64,000 nt of DNA from Comamonas endophytica (GTDB lineage: Bacteria > Pseudomonadota > Gammaproteobacteria > Burkholderiales > Burkholderiaceae_C), in the NCBI RefSeq assembly GCF_023634805.2, contig NZ_CP106882.1, forward strand, positions 434,001 to 498,000, read 5' to 3'. The notes beneath the pieces are model-generated. The model did not search any database. It was not told the DNA's origin and saw only the letters and a list, made by a program, of their open reading frames with translations. This document shows, one piece after another, positions 38,279 to 46,645 of this stretch; within the stretch, counting starts at the first letter, position 1; the number at the start of each line of letters is the position of its first letter. The position numbers and the translations under genes were made by a program.

Positions 38279-39256
38279 ATGATGCATCGACGCACCTTGA
38301 TGGCCTGCGCCGCGGCGGGCGCCCTGTGCAGCGGGCTGGGCAGCGGCCCGGCCATGGCGCAGGCCGTAGGCGGCTGGCCCGCCAAACCGATTGTGTTTGT
38401 CGTGCCGCAAAACCCCGGCGGAGCCAACGACGTGATTGCACGCGCCGTGGCGCAAGGCCTGGGCACCACGCTGGGCCAGCCGGTGATCGTGGAAAACCGC
38501 CCGGGCGCCAACGGCAATGTGGGCACCAGCCAGGTGGCACGCAGCGCGCCCGACGGATACACCTTCCTGGTGACGGCGCAAAGCGCCCACACCATCAATC
38601 CGGCGCTCTACTCGAAGATTCCCTTCGACCCCGTCAAGGACTTCACGCCCGTGATGCAGCTGGCCGTGGCCCCTTATCTGCTGGTGGTGAACCCGAAATT
38701 CCCGGCCAGGACGCTGGACGAATTGGTGGCCTATGCCAAGGCCCACCCCGGCCAGGTGGAGTACGCCTCGGCAGGCAATGGCACGCTGAACCATCTGCTG
38801 GGCGAGATGCTGAAGAAGCAGCGTGGCGTCAACCTGCTGCATGTCCCGTACAAGGGCGCGGCCGCCGCTGCCACCGATGTGGTCGCGGGCCAGTTGCCGG
38901 TGACCTTCGGCAGCTTTCCCGGCGTGATGCCCTTCGTGAGCAGCGGCAAGCTGCGGGTGCTGGGCGTGGCCGCGGACAAGCCCACGCCCCTGGCTCCGGA
39001 GATCCCCGTGCTCAAGGAACTGGCGGTGACGTCCTGGTACGGCCTGCTGGCGCCAGCCGGCACACCGCGGCCCATCGTCGACAAGGTCTATGCCGCCATT
39101 GCCCAGGTGTTGGGCACCCCGGCGATGAAGGAGCGCCTGAAGGCCCTCGGCGCGGAGCCCGTGGATTCCACCCCGGCCAGCTTTGCCGCCGGTTTGCCTG
39201 CGGAACTGGCACACTGGCAGAAGGTGGTGGATGCTTCGGGCGCACGTATCGACTGA
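38279..39256 (+). CDS. Bug-family tripartite tricarboxylate transporter binding protein
   Basis: 325 residues. Signal ends at AMAQ, then GGWPAKPIVFVVPQNPGGAN, VIVENRPGANGN and HVPYKGAAAAATDVVAGQLP. It is the intact relative of the remnant at 14754. The ribosome site AAAGGAGA precedes the ATG. It lies just upstream of a class A beta-lactamase on the same strand, 51 bp before it. The ligand cannot be told; the family binds carboxylates, nicotinate, phthalate and similar compounds. Confidence 0.9.
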   Translation: MMHRRTLMACAAAGALCSGLGSGPAMAQAVGGWPAKPIVFVVPQNPGGANDVIARAVAQGLGTTLGQPVIVENRPGANGNVGTSQVARSAPDGYTFLVTAQSAHTINPALYSKIPFDPVKDFTPVMQLAVAPYLLVVNPKFPARTLDELVAYAKAHPGQVEYASAGNGTLNHLLGEMLKKQRGVNLLHVPYKGAAAAATDVVAGQLPVTFGSFPGVMPFVSSGKLRVLGVAADKPTPLAPEIPVLKELAVTSWYGLLAPAGTPRPIVDKVYAAIAQVLGTPAMKERLKALGAEPVDSTPASFAAGLPAELAHWQKVVDASGARID

Positions 39257-39307
39257 CGCATATCCGCAGCCAGGTCTCCAGCTATCATCTCTGTGAAAAT
39301 TTTCTCC

Positions 39308-40168
39308 ATGCCTTCCATCCACCGGCGCATGCTCCTGCTCTCCGCTGCCGCCCTGAGCCTTCCATCCCATGCAGCGGATGCCTTCGATTTCCAGGGCATG
39401 GAAAAACGCTGCGGCGGCAAGCTGGGCGTCTCCATCGTCGATACCGCTTCGGGCCGGCACTTCGGGTGGCGCCAGGATGAGCGCTTTCCCTTCTGCTCGA
39501 GCTTCAAGGCACCGCTCGCGGCTTTCGTGCTCTGGCAGGCGGACCAGGGTGCGCTGCGGCTCGAGGATCCCGTGGCCTATGGTCAAGCCGACCTGCTGTC
39601 CTATGCGCCTGTCGCGCGCGAGCATGCAGGCAGGGGTTTCATGACGGTGCAGGCACTGTGCGCCGCTGCCGTGGAGCTGAGCGACAACACGGCCACCAAC
39701 CTGTTGCTGAAGCTGACGGGAGGCCCGCAGGCGTTGACCGCCTGGATGCGCAGCCAGGGCGATCCGGAGTTCGATCTTTCGGACAACGAGCCCGGACTGA
39801 ATCTCGCGCGCTTCGGTGACCGGCGCAACACCACGACGCCGCGCGCGATGTGCGCCAGCTACCGCAGGTTTGCCTTCGCGGATGCATTGGCGCCCGCCTC
39901 GCGCGAGCGCTTGAGAGCCTGGCTGATCGCCAGCCCGACCGGGGCCAAGCGCCTGCGGGCGGGCTTGCCGTCGAACTGGCAGGCAGGCGACAAGACCGGC
40001 ACCTTCAACGGGCCCTGGTTCTCGACCATCGATGTCGCGATCGCCATGCCCCCGGAGCGCGCGCCCATCGTGATTGCCGCCTTCGTCACCGATACGCCCG
40101 ATACCGCCACGGCGGAACGGGCAATGGTCGAAGTCGCCCGCAAGGTGGCGCTGCAGCGCGCCGGCTGA
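39308..40168 (+). CDS. Class A serine beta-lactamase
   Basis: 286 residues from the ATG at 39308; a GTG at 39293 would add five. A signal peptide (RRMLLLSAAALSLPSHA) ends before residue 23. All class A motifs are present: S64-S-F-K67, S125-D-N127, E161-PGLN and K229-T-G231. Cys63 precedes the nucleophile as in many Burkholderiales penicillinases, but the partner Cys seen in KPC-like enzymes after KTG is absent (KTGTFNG). It hydrolyses beta-lactams in the periplasm; spectrum cannot be predicted. A LysR gene follows it by 13 bp on the same strand instead of the divergent AmpR arrangement. Confidence 0.92.
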   Translation: MPSIHRRMLLLSAAALSLPSHAADAFDFQGMEKRCGGKLGVSIVDTASGRHFGWRQDERFPFCSSFKAPLAAFVLWQADQGALRLEDPVAYGQADLLSYAPVAREHAGRGFMTVQALCAAAVELSDNTATNLLLKLTGGPQALTAWMRSQGDPEFDLSDNEPGLNLARFGDRRNTTTPRAMCASYRRFAFADALAPASRERLRAWLIASPTGAKRLRAGLPSNWQAGDKTGTFNGPWFSTIDVAIAMPPERAPIVIAAFVTDTPDTATAERAMVEVARKVALQRAG

Positions 40169-40181
40169 TGCCGCATTTCCG

Positions 40182-41069
40182 GTGAACCTGACGTTTTTCT
40201 CCACCCTCAACGCCGTGATCCGCCGCGGCAGCTTTGCCGCGGCCGCCGCCGATTGCAACCTGTCGCCCAGCGCCGTCAGCCTGCAGATGAAGAGGCTGGA
40301 GGAACATTTCGGCCAGCTGCTGTTCGACCGCAGCGGCGCCCATGTCGTGCCGACCCCCTTCGCGCACGAGGTGGTGGGCCTGATCAATCACACCATCGAC
40401 GGCCTGGAAGCCCTGCGCAAACGCTCGTCGCTGGTGATCGACGGCACCTTGTCGATCGGCGTCATCGAAAGCATGCAGTCATTGCTGTTGCCCGAGGCGA
40501 TGCGCTATCTGCGCCAGCGCTATCCGGGCTTGCGCCTGCGCCCGGTGCGGGACAAGAGTGCGGCGCTGCTGCATGCGCTCAAGGAGGGAGCGCTCGACGC
40601 GGTGGTGGTGGGGCAGCCGACGGATGCACAGAGCAAGCGCCTCGTCTGGCACTCGCTGCTGCGCGAGCCCCTGGTCATGGTGGCGCCGCCGAATTCAACC
40701 GAGACGACCGCCGCGGCGCTTTTTCAAAACCACGACTTCATCCACTTCGACCGCAACACCAACCTGGGCATAGCGGTCGCCAAGTACATTGCCAAGCAGC
40801 GCATCCAGCCGAAGAACATCATCGAGCTGCAGTCGACCCAGGCACTGCTGGCCATGGTGTCGGCAGGGCTGGGAGTGTCGATGATGTTCTGCCCGGATCG
40901 CCGGCTGACCATTGGCTTTCCCGTGCGGGAATTGAAGCTCGCGACCAATGCCAGTTCGCTGCACATTTCCTACGTGACCCGCAAGGCGGACGAGGACAAG
41001 CGTGCGCTGGCGGTGACGCTGGAGGCATTCCGCCATGCGGCCGCGCTGCGCGAGAGCGGCCTGGCCTAG
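40182..41069 (+). CDS. LysR-family transcriptional regulator
   Basis: 295 residues with an N-terminal winged helix (RGSFAAAAADCNLSPSAVSL, QMKRLEEHFGQLLFDRSG) and a C-terminal effector domain (LSIGVIESMQSLLLPEAMRY). It starts at a GTG at 40182, which fits the family N-terminus; longer frames overlap the beta-lactamase gene. It lies 13 bp downstream of that gene on the same strand and converges on the isocitrate-lyase-family gene. It could regulate the lactamase, the Bug gene or neither. Confidence 0.87.
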   Translation: MNLTFFSTLNAVIRRGSFAAAAADCNLSPSAVSLQMKRLEEHFGQLLFDRSGAHVVPTPFAHEVVGLINHTIDGLEALRKRSSLVIDGTLSIGVIESMQSLLLPEAMRYLRQRYPGLRLRPVRDKSAALLHALKEGALDAVVVGQPTDAQSKRLVWHSLLREPLVMVAPPNSTETTAAALFQNHDFIHFDRNTNLGIAVAKYIAKQRIQPKNIIELQSTQALLAMVSAGLGVSMMFCPDRRLTIGFPVRELKLATNASSLHISYVTRKADEDKRALAVTLEAFRHAAALRESGLA

Positions 41070-41092
41070 CACCCGAGCTGCCCCGGCTGGGC

Positions 41093-41989
41093 TCAGCGGT
41101 AACGGTTCTCCGCGCTGGTCCAGGCGTCGTAGTCGAACAGGTCCCACAGTTCCCGGTGATCGAGCATGTCGCCGGACATCGATGCCGTCGTCCCGGTTTC
41201 CTGCAGCGACTGCAGCATGCGCTGGCCCATGCGGCCGATCAGGCGCGTCAGCGAGTTGGGATAGATGGCGACGCGGTAGCCCAGCGCCAGCAGTGTGTCG
41301 CGGTCCAGGATCGGCGTCCTTCCGCCCTCCACCAGGTTGGCCAAAGTTGGCACCGGCAGCGTGCGGGTGATGCGCTGCATCTCCTCCTTCGATTCCGGCG
41401 ACTCCACGAAGATCACGTCCGCGCCCGCCTCGGCATAGGCGCAGGCACGCTCCAGCGCCGCGTCGATCCCCAGGTTGGTGCGCGCATCGGTGCGCGCCAC
41501 GATGGCGAAGTTGGCGTCGTGCCGGGTGTCGACGGCCGCACGGATGCGGTCCACCATGACCTGGGTCTCCACCACGCGGCGGCCGGGTTCGTGGCCGCAT
41601 TTCTTGGGCCAGTCCTGGTCCTCGATCTGGATCGCGCTGACCCCGGCTTTTTCAAACTCGCGCACCGTGCGCATCACGTTGAGGGGACCACCGTAGCCGG
41701 TGTCGGCATCGGCGATGACGGGAATGTCCACGACGTCGGCGATGCGGTGCACCTGGTCCAGTTGCTCGGCAAAGGAGATCACGGCCACATCGGGCGCGCC
41801 CAGGCGCGAGATGGAGACCCCCGAGCCGGTCACGTAGACCGCGGGAAAACCCGCCTTCTCGACCAGGCGTGCGGTCAGGCATTCGAAGGCGCCTGGCGCT
41901 GAGACCAGTTGCTCGCCCTTGAGCAGTTCACGAAAACGGGCATTGCGGTTTGACGGGTAGGCAAGCGAAAGCGGCAAGGCAGGCTTCAT
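41093..41989 (-). CDS. Isocitrate lyase/PEP mutase family enzyme
   Basis: 298 residues of the PrpB-like TIM barrel. IADADTGYGG binds Mg2+, and EDQDWPKKCGHEPGRRVV carries KKCGH with the catalytic Cys typical of true lyases (methylisocitrate, 2,3-dimethylmalate) rather than mutases. The N-terminus VSAPGAFECLTARLVEKAGF is the conserved opening. It is likely cytoplasmic and cleaves a 2-alkylmalate-like acid or oxaloacetate. It is divergent from the Bug gene at 42217, so transported carboxylate and lyase may belong to one pathway. Confidence 0.85.
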   Translation of the reverse strand: MKPALPLSLAYPSNRNARFRELLKGEQLVSAPGAFECLTARLVEKAGFPAVYVTGSGVSISRLGAPDVAVISFAEQLDQVHRIADVVDIPVIADADTGYGGPLNVMRTVREFEKAGVSAIQIEDQDWPKKCGHEPGRRVVETQVMVDRIRAAVDTRHDANFAIVARTDARTNLGIDAALERACAYAEAGADVIFVESPESKEEMQRITRTLPVPTLANLVEGGRTPILDRDTLLALGYRVAIYPNSLTRLIGRMGQRMLQSLQETGTTASMSGDMLDHRELWDLFDYDAWTSAENRYR

Positions 41990-42216
41990 GGCAAATCCTT
42001 CTTTCAGTGGTTCGGCAAGCCCCGCAAAGGGGCGTCAGACAGCTGTTTTTATCACCATGACAGTGCAGTCCTTCCACAGTTTTTCTCACTTCCTGGTTTG
42101 CAAGAACTCGCTATGCGCGGCGCCATGCCGCACCTAGGATTCCTGTCATGCCACCGTCACAAATGCGGCTTGCGCCAGAAATCTGTGACGCCCTTCCCTG
42201 CTGATGGAGAGTTCGG

Positions 42217-43176
42217 ATGAAAAGAGTCTTTGCGTGTCTTGCGGGCGTTGTTCTGTTCGGCGCCGCCGGCTGGGCCCATGCGGCCTATCCCGAAAAACCG
42301 GTCACCATCGTGGTCGGCTTCCCGCCGGGCGGAGCCAGCGACGTCATCACCCGCCTGGTGGCAAACCAGATGCAGGTCGCGCTGAAACAGCCTTTCGTGG
42401 TGAAGAACCAGCCCGGCGCGAACGGCAACATCGCTTCGGAGGCCGTGGCGAAGGCAGCGCCCGACGGCTATACGCTGATGCTGGGCAGCATTGCCAATGC
42501 CATCAACGGCAGCCTGCTGAAGAACATGCAGCACGACGCGCGCAAGGCTTTCATTCCTGTCGTGCAGTTCCAGTCCTCTCCCAGCGTGCTGGTCGTGAAC
42601 CCCTCGGTGCCCGCGAAGTCGCTCAAGGAGCTCGTGGCCCTGGCCAAGGCGAAGCCTGGCATGTCTTATGCATCGAACGGCACCGGCAGCTCGCCCCATC
42701 TGGCCGCCGAGCTGCTGAAGCAGCGCGAGGGCATCGATCTGCTGCATGTCGCCTACAAAGGCGCGGCACCGGCCATGACCGATGTCATCGCCGGCCATGT
42801 GCAGGTGGCGTTCCTCACCGCGCTGTCGGCCATACCCAGCATGCAAGGCGGCAGCCTGCGGCCGCTGGCGGTGGCGTCGGCAAAGCGGCTGCCGGAGATT
42901 CCCGATGTCCCGACCATGCAGGAAGCGGGCATGCCGGACTTCATCGTGGAATCGTGGAACGGGCTCTTCGCTCCCGCGGGCACGCCTGCGGAGGTGGTGC
43001 GGGTGCTCAACCGCACGGTCAACGACATCCTGCAGGAGCCCGGCATGCGCAAGCGCATCCAGGACATGGCGAGCTTTCCTGCCGGGGGCACGCCGCAACA
43101 GTTCAAGGCCCTGCTGGACAGCGAAACCCTCAAGTGGGCGGAAGTTGTGCAGAAGGGAAACATCCAGCCCGATTAA
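42217..43176 (+). CDS. Bug-family tripartite tricarboxylate transporter binding protein
   Basis: 319 residues. Signal peptide ends at AHA, then AYPEKPVTIVVGFPPGGASD, NQPGANGNIASEAVAKAAPD and HVAYKGAAPAMTDVIAGHVQ. It is the first gene of a plus-strand run with two cysteine hydrolases and two more Bug genes, 19 bp before the first hydrolase. A fitting ribosome site (GGAG) precedes the ATG. Likely delivers the substrate that the hydrolases act on. Confidence 0.9.
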   Translation: MKRVFACLAGVVLFGAAGWAHAAYPEKPVTIVVGFPPGGASDVITRLVANQMQVALKQPFVVKNQPGANGNIASEAVAKAAPDGYTLMLGSIANAINGSLLKNMQHDARKAFIPVVQFQSSPSVLVVNPSVPAKSLKELVALAKAKPGMSYASNGTGSSPHLAAELLKQREGIDLLHVAYKGAAPAMTDVIAGHVQVAFLTALSAIPSMQGGSLRPLAVASAKRLPEIPDVPTMQEAGMPDFIVESWNGLFAPAGTPAEVVRVLNRTVNDILQEPGMRKRIQDMASFPAGGTPQQFKALLDSETLKWAEVVQKGNIQPD

Positions 43177-43195
43177 CTCCACGAAGGACCCAGCA

Positions 43196-43885
43196 ATGAA
43201 CGACAAGATTGAGAAGTGGCGCGGTTTCGTGCCCGACGAGGAACTGCAAACCTACCGCAAGGGCGGCTTTGCCAAGCGCATCGGCATCGGCGCGCGCCCG
43301 GCGCTGGTCAACATCGACACCACGCACATGTTCGTGGACCCCTCCTATTCGTTCTGCGGCGCCGAGATGCCGGCGGTCGTGCAGGCGATCACGGACATCA
43401 CCGACACCTTCCGCGAGCTCGACCTGCCGATCTACTACACGCGGCGCGACGACCGTTCGCTGCCGGCCTACCGCGGCGCCTGGAATCTCAAGCTGCATCG
43501 TCCCGACGACAAGCAGTACGTGGCGGATCCGCGCGCCGACGAATGGCCCGAGCGCTACGCCCCGCGTGCCCAGGACCGCGTGGTGATGAAGAACAAGCCT
43601 TCGGGTTTCTTCGGCACCATGCTGGCGGACTTCCTGCGCTACGAAGGCATCGACACCGTCGTGATGATCGGCGTGTCCAGCTCGGGCTGCGTGCGCGCCA
43701 GCGCCGTGGACGCCTTCTCGCACAACTTCCGCGTTGTGCTGGTCGAGGAGGCCTGCGGCGACCGCAGCCCGCAGGCGCACAAGGCCAACATGTTCGACCT
43801 CGACATGAAGTTCTCGGACGTGGAGTCCCTGGATTACGTGACGCAGGAACTGCGCGCGCGCTTCGGCCGCCGGGAGAGCGTATGA
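43196..43885 (+). CDS. Isochorismatase-family cysteine hydrolase (N-carbamoyl amidase-like)
   Basis: 229 residues of the isochorismatase-like fold. The catalytic triad is visible: Asp in ALVNIDTTHMF, Lys in RVVMKNKPSGFFGT and Cys in SSSGCVRASAVDAF. The opening with EKWRGFVPDEELQTYRKGGF is like N-carbamoylsarcosine amidase and maleamate amidase relatives, which split a C-N bond. It follows the Bug gene and overlaps the next hydrolase by 4 bp (ATGA at 43882), so the two are translationally coupled. Substrate unknown. Confidence 0.85.
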   Translation: MNDKIEKWRGFVPDEELQTYRKGGFAKRIGIGARPALVNIDTTHMFVDPSYSFCGAEMPAVVQAITDITDTFRELDLPIYYTRRDDRSLPAYRGAWNLKLHRPDDKQYVADPRADEWPERYAPRAQDRVVMKNKPSGFFGTMLADFLRYEGIDTVVMIGVSSSGCVRASAVDAFSHNFRVVLVEEACGDRSPQAHKANMFDLDMKFSDVESLDYVTQELRARFGRRESV

Positions 43886-44580
43886 AGCTGATGCATGGCC
43901 TCGAGGTCTTCGACACGCTCGGGGAGATGGCCGACCCGGCGCACACCGCGCTGGTGGTGATCGATATCCAGAACGACTTCTGCCACCGTGACGGGCACTT
44001 CGCGCGCTTCGGCAAGGCCATCGGCCCGATGGAGCAGATGGTGCCCGCATGGGTCGACTTCGTGCGCGAGGCGCAGGCGCTGGGCGTGTTCACGGTCTTC
44101 CTGCGGCAGATCACCCTGCCGGGCGGGCGCAGCGAATCGCCCGCGTGGATGCGCCTCAAGTGCCGCGACGGCAAATCGCCCGAGTACACCCTGCCCGGCA
44201 CCTGGGGCGCCGAGTTCGTCGACGGCCTTGTGCCCGGCCCGCGCGATGCGGTGGTCGAGAAACTGCGCCCCGACGGCTTCGTGCGCACGATGCTCGATGC
44301 GGTACTACGCAACCAGGGGGTGAAGACGCTGGTGGTGATCGGCACCACGACCGAGGGATGCGTCGAGTCCACGGTGCGCGGCGGCTCCTACCACGACTAC
44401 TACGTGGTCCCCGTCGAGGACCTGATCTCGGGGCCCATTCCCAGGCTGCACGACAACTCTCTCGAGTTCATGCGCGCGCGCTATCCCGTGGCGCACTCCG
44501 CGCAGGTGCTCGAGGTCTGGCGCCACGCCGGCTCCGGCAACGCTTCCCCCTCCTCTTCCCAGAAAGCCAGCCAGCCATGA
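43882..44580 (+). CDS. Isochorismatase-family cysteine hydrolase
   Basis: 232 residues. Triad: Asp in ALVVIDIQNDFCH, Lys in DAVVEKLRPDGFVRT and Cys in TTTEGCVESTVRGG. Its N-terminus (MKLMHGLEVFDTLGEMADPA) and HRDGHFARFGK insertion differ from the preceding hydrolase, so the two are not recent duplicates. Tandem coupling by ATGA on both sides (43882 and 44577) suggests the two act in sequence or as a complex on the imported compound. Confidence 0.85.
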   Translation: MKLMHGLEVFDTLGEMADPAHTALVVIDIQNDFCHRDGHFARFGKAIGPMEQMVPAWVDFVREAQALGVFTVFLRQITLPGGRSESPAWMRLKCRDGKSPEYTLPGTWGAEFVDGLVPGPRDAVVEKLRPDGFVRTMLDAVLRNQGVKTLVVIGTTTEGCVESTVRGGSYHDYYVVPVEDLISGPIPRLHDNSLEFMRARYPVAHSAQVLEVWRHAGSGNASPSSSQKASQP

Positions 44581-45566
44581 AGACCCTCCGCACAGTCCTT
44601 CGGCAAACAGCGATCGCAGTGGTCGCAGGCCTCACCCTGTTCACAGGCACCGTGGCGCAGGCGCAGGGTGCCTATCCCAGCGCTCCGGTACGCGTCGTCG
44701 TCGGCTTCGCCCCCGGCGGGCCCATCGATCTGGTGGCCCGCCTGATGGCCAAGCACCTGGCCGGCGACCTGGGCCAGCCCTTCGTGGTCGAGAACAAGGT
44801 GGGGGCGGCGGGAAACATCGCCACCAATGAAGCCGGGCGTGCCAAACCCGACGGCGCCACCTTGCTGGCAGCCGGCATCAACATGACGCTCAATCCCTTG
44901 ATGACCGACGACCTCAAGGTCGACAGCGTCAAGGACTTCCGCGCCGTGCGGATGGTCGCCGCCATGCCCACCATCCTGGTGGTGGGAAACAGCTTCCCGG
45001 CAAGGAACTTTGCCGAATTCCTGGACGAGCTCAGGAAGCACCCGAACCGGTACAGCTCGGCGGCCCCCGGCTCCACGCCGCTGCTGGCGACCGAACTGTT
45101 CAGCAACCAGACCGGCACCCAGATCACGCCGGTGCCCTACAAAGGGGCCGCGCCCGCGATGGTCGACCTGATTGCCGGCCATGTGGACCTCTCGTTCGCC
45201 TCGCTGGGCTCGGTCATGCCGCATATCAAGGCCGGCAAGCTGCGCGCGCTGGCCATCGCCTCGCCGGCGCGGCATGGCGAGCTGCGCGATGTCCCGACCT
45301 TCGCCGAGCTGGGAATGAAGGATTTCAGCCTGGATTCGTGGGTCGGCATGCTGGTGCCCGCCAAGACGCCTGATGCCGTGGTCGAGCGCCTTGCCGCCTC
45401 GCTGGACGGGCTGGCCAAGAGCCCGGGCTTCGCGGCGCAGCTTGCCAGCGCCGGCATGGCGCCGGTGCCGACCAACAGCCCCGAGCAGTTCGCCAAGACT
45501 ATTGCCACGGAACTGGCGAGCTACGAGCCGCTGGTCAAGAGGGTACGCGAGAAGTCTGCACGCTGA
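44577..45566 (+). CDS. Bug-family tripartite tricarboxylate transporter binding protein
   Basis: 329 residues. Signal ends at VAQAQ, then AYPSAPVRVVVGFAPGGPID, VVENKVGAAGNIATNEAGRA and PVPYKGAAPAMVDLIAGHVD. The start overlaps the second hydrolase's stop (ATGA at 44577), placing it in the same transcript. It is the second Bug gene of the cluster and differs in sequence from the others, so the pair may have different ligands. Confidence 0.9.
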   Translation: MKTLRTVLRQTAIAVVAGLTLFTGTVAQAQGAYPSAPVRVVVGFAPGGPIDLVARLMAKHLAGDLGQPFVVENKVGAAGNIATNEAGRAKPDGATLLAAGINMTLNPLMTDDLKVDSVKDFRAVRMVAAMPTILVVGNSFPARNFAEFLDELRKHPNRYSSAAPGSTPLLATELFSNQTGTQITPVPYKGAAPAMVDLIAGHVDLSFASLGSVMPHIKAGKLRALAIASPARHGELRDVPTFAELGMKDFSLDSWVGMLVPAKTPDAVVERLAASLDGLAKSPGFAAQLASAGMAPVPTNSPEQFAKTIATELASYEPLVKRVREKSAR

Positions 45567-45671
45567 GCGCGGCGCCAAGCACCGTCCACCGGGAGCCGGC
45601 AGCGAAGGCGCCAGCAAGCGCCAGTGCCGGCCCTTCCACAGTTGCCTGAACCTCACCCCATCGGAGTCTGC

Positions 45672-46643
45672 ATGAATCGTCGTCACTTGTTAAAAGCCTT
45701 GGCCGCCGGCCTGGGGTCGAGCGGCATTGCGCTCAATGCGTGGGCCAGGGTGGATCAGGCAAGGATCTACGCCGGATACCCCGCGGGCACCGCCGTGGAT
45801 ACCCTGGGCCGGCAACTGGCCGAACGCATGCGGCCGGCCTATGCCAACAGCCTGGTGGTCGAGAACAAGACGGGCGCCAGCGGGCAGTTGGCCGTGCTGG
45901 CCACCAAGGCGGGGCGCGCCGATGGCACGACGCTGCTGGTCTCGCCGATCTCGACCTTCTCGGTCGTGCCGCACACTTTCAGCAAGGTGGCGTTCGATCC
46001 GTTCTCGGACCTGATCCCCGTGGGCAGCTGCACCAAGAACGACTTTGCGCTGGCGGTCGGGCCGAGCGTGCCCAGGGAGGTCGATGATCTGCCCAAGTAC
46101 CTCGCGTGGTGCAAGGCGAACCCGCGCAGTGCTTCGTTCGGCTCGGGCGCCACCGGCACCAAGATCCATTTCGCGGGCGTCCGGCTGGGCCAGCTCGCGG
46201 GCGTGAAGCTCGAGCATGTGGGCTACTCGAATGCGGGCGCCGCAATGACCGATCTGGTGGGCGCAAACCTGCCCGCGTATGTCGGCTCGGTCCCCACGGT
46301 GATTCCCTTCGCGCAGAAGATCCGGATCCTGGCCACCACCGGCAGCCAGCGCAGCCGCTTCCTCCCCGACGTGCCGACGCTGAGCGAGGCAGGCTACAAG
46401 GAGCTCGCGTTCGACGAAAGCATGGGGCTGTACCTGCCCAGGGGGACCGCGCAGGAGACGGTCGAGCTCCTGTACAGAAGCATGGCCGAGGCGATGCGTT
46501 CCCCGGCGGTCGCAGAAACGCTGGCGGTGGCGGGCATCGAAGTCCGTGTCGGCAGCGGCGCCGAGCTGGCGCAGCAGATCCGGGCCGAGTCAGCGTTCTG
46601 GGGCGGCATCGTCAAGAGCCTGGGCTTCAAGCAGGACAGCTGA
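45672..46643 (+). CDS. Bug-family tripartite tricarboxylate transporter binding protein
   Basis: 323 residues with a twin-arginine-like start MNRRHLLKALAAGLGSSGIA. The body has RIYAGYPAGTAVDTLGRQLA, VVENKTGASGQLAVLATKAG and HVGYSNAGAAMTDLVGANLP. It lacks the usual YKG ligand-loop sequence (YSNAG instead), so its binding site may be unlike the others. It lies 105 bp after the previous Bug gene and runs into the SMP-30 gene with only a 2-bp gap. Confidence 0.87.
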   Translation: MNRRHLLKALAAGLGSSGIALNAWARVDQARIYAGYPAGTAVDTLGRQLAERMRPAYANSLVVENKTGASGQLAVLATKAGRADGTTLLVSPISTFSVVPHTFSKVAFDPFSDLIPVGSCTKNDFALAVGPSVPREVDDLPKYLAWCKANPRSASFGSGATGTKIHFAGVRLGQLAGVKLEHVGYSNAGAAMTDLVGANLPAYVGSVPTVIPFAQKIRILATTGSQRSRFLPDVPTLSEAGYKELAFDESMGLYLPRGTAQETVELLYRSMAEAMRSPAVAETLAVAGIEVRVGSGAELAQQIRAESAFWGGIVKSLGFKQDS

Positions 46644-46645
46644 AC

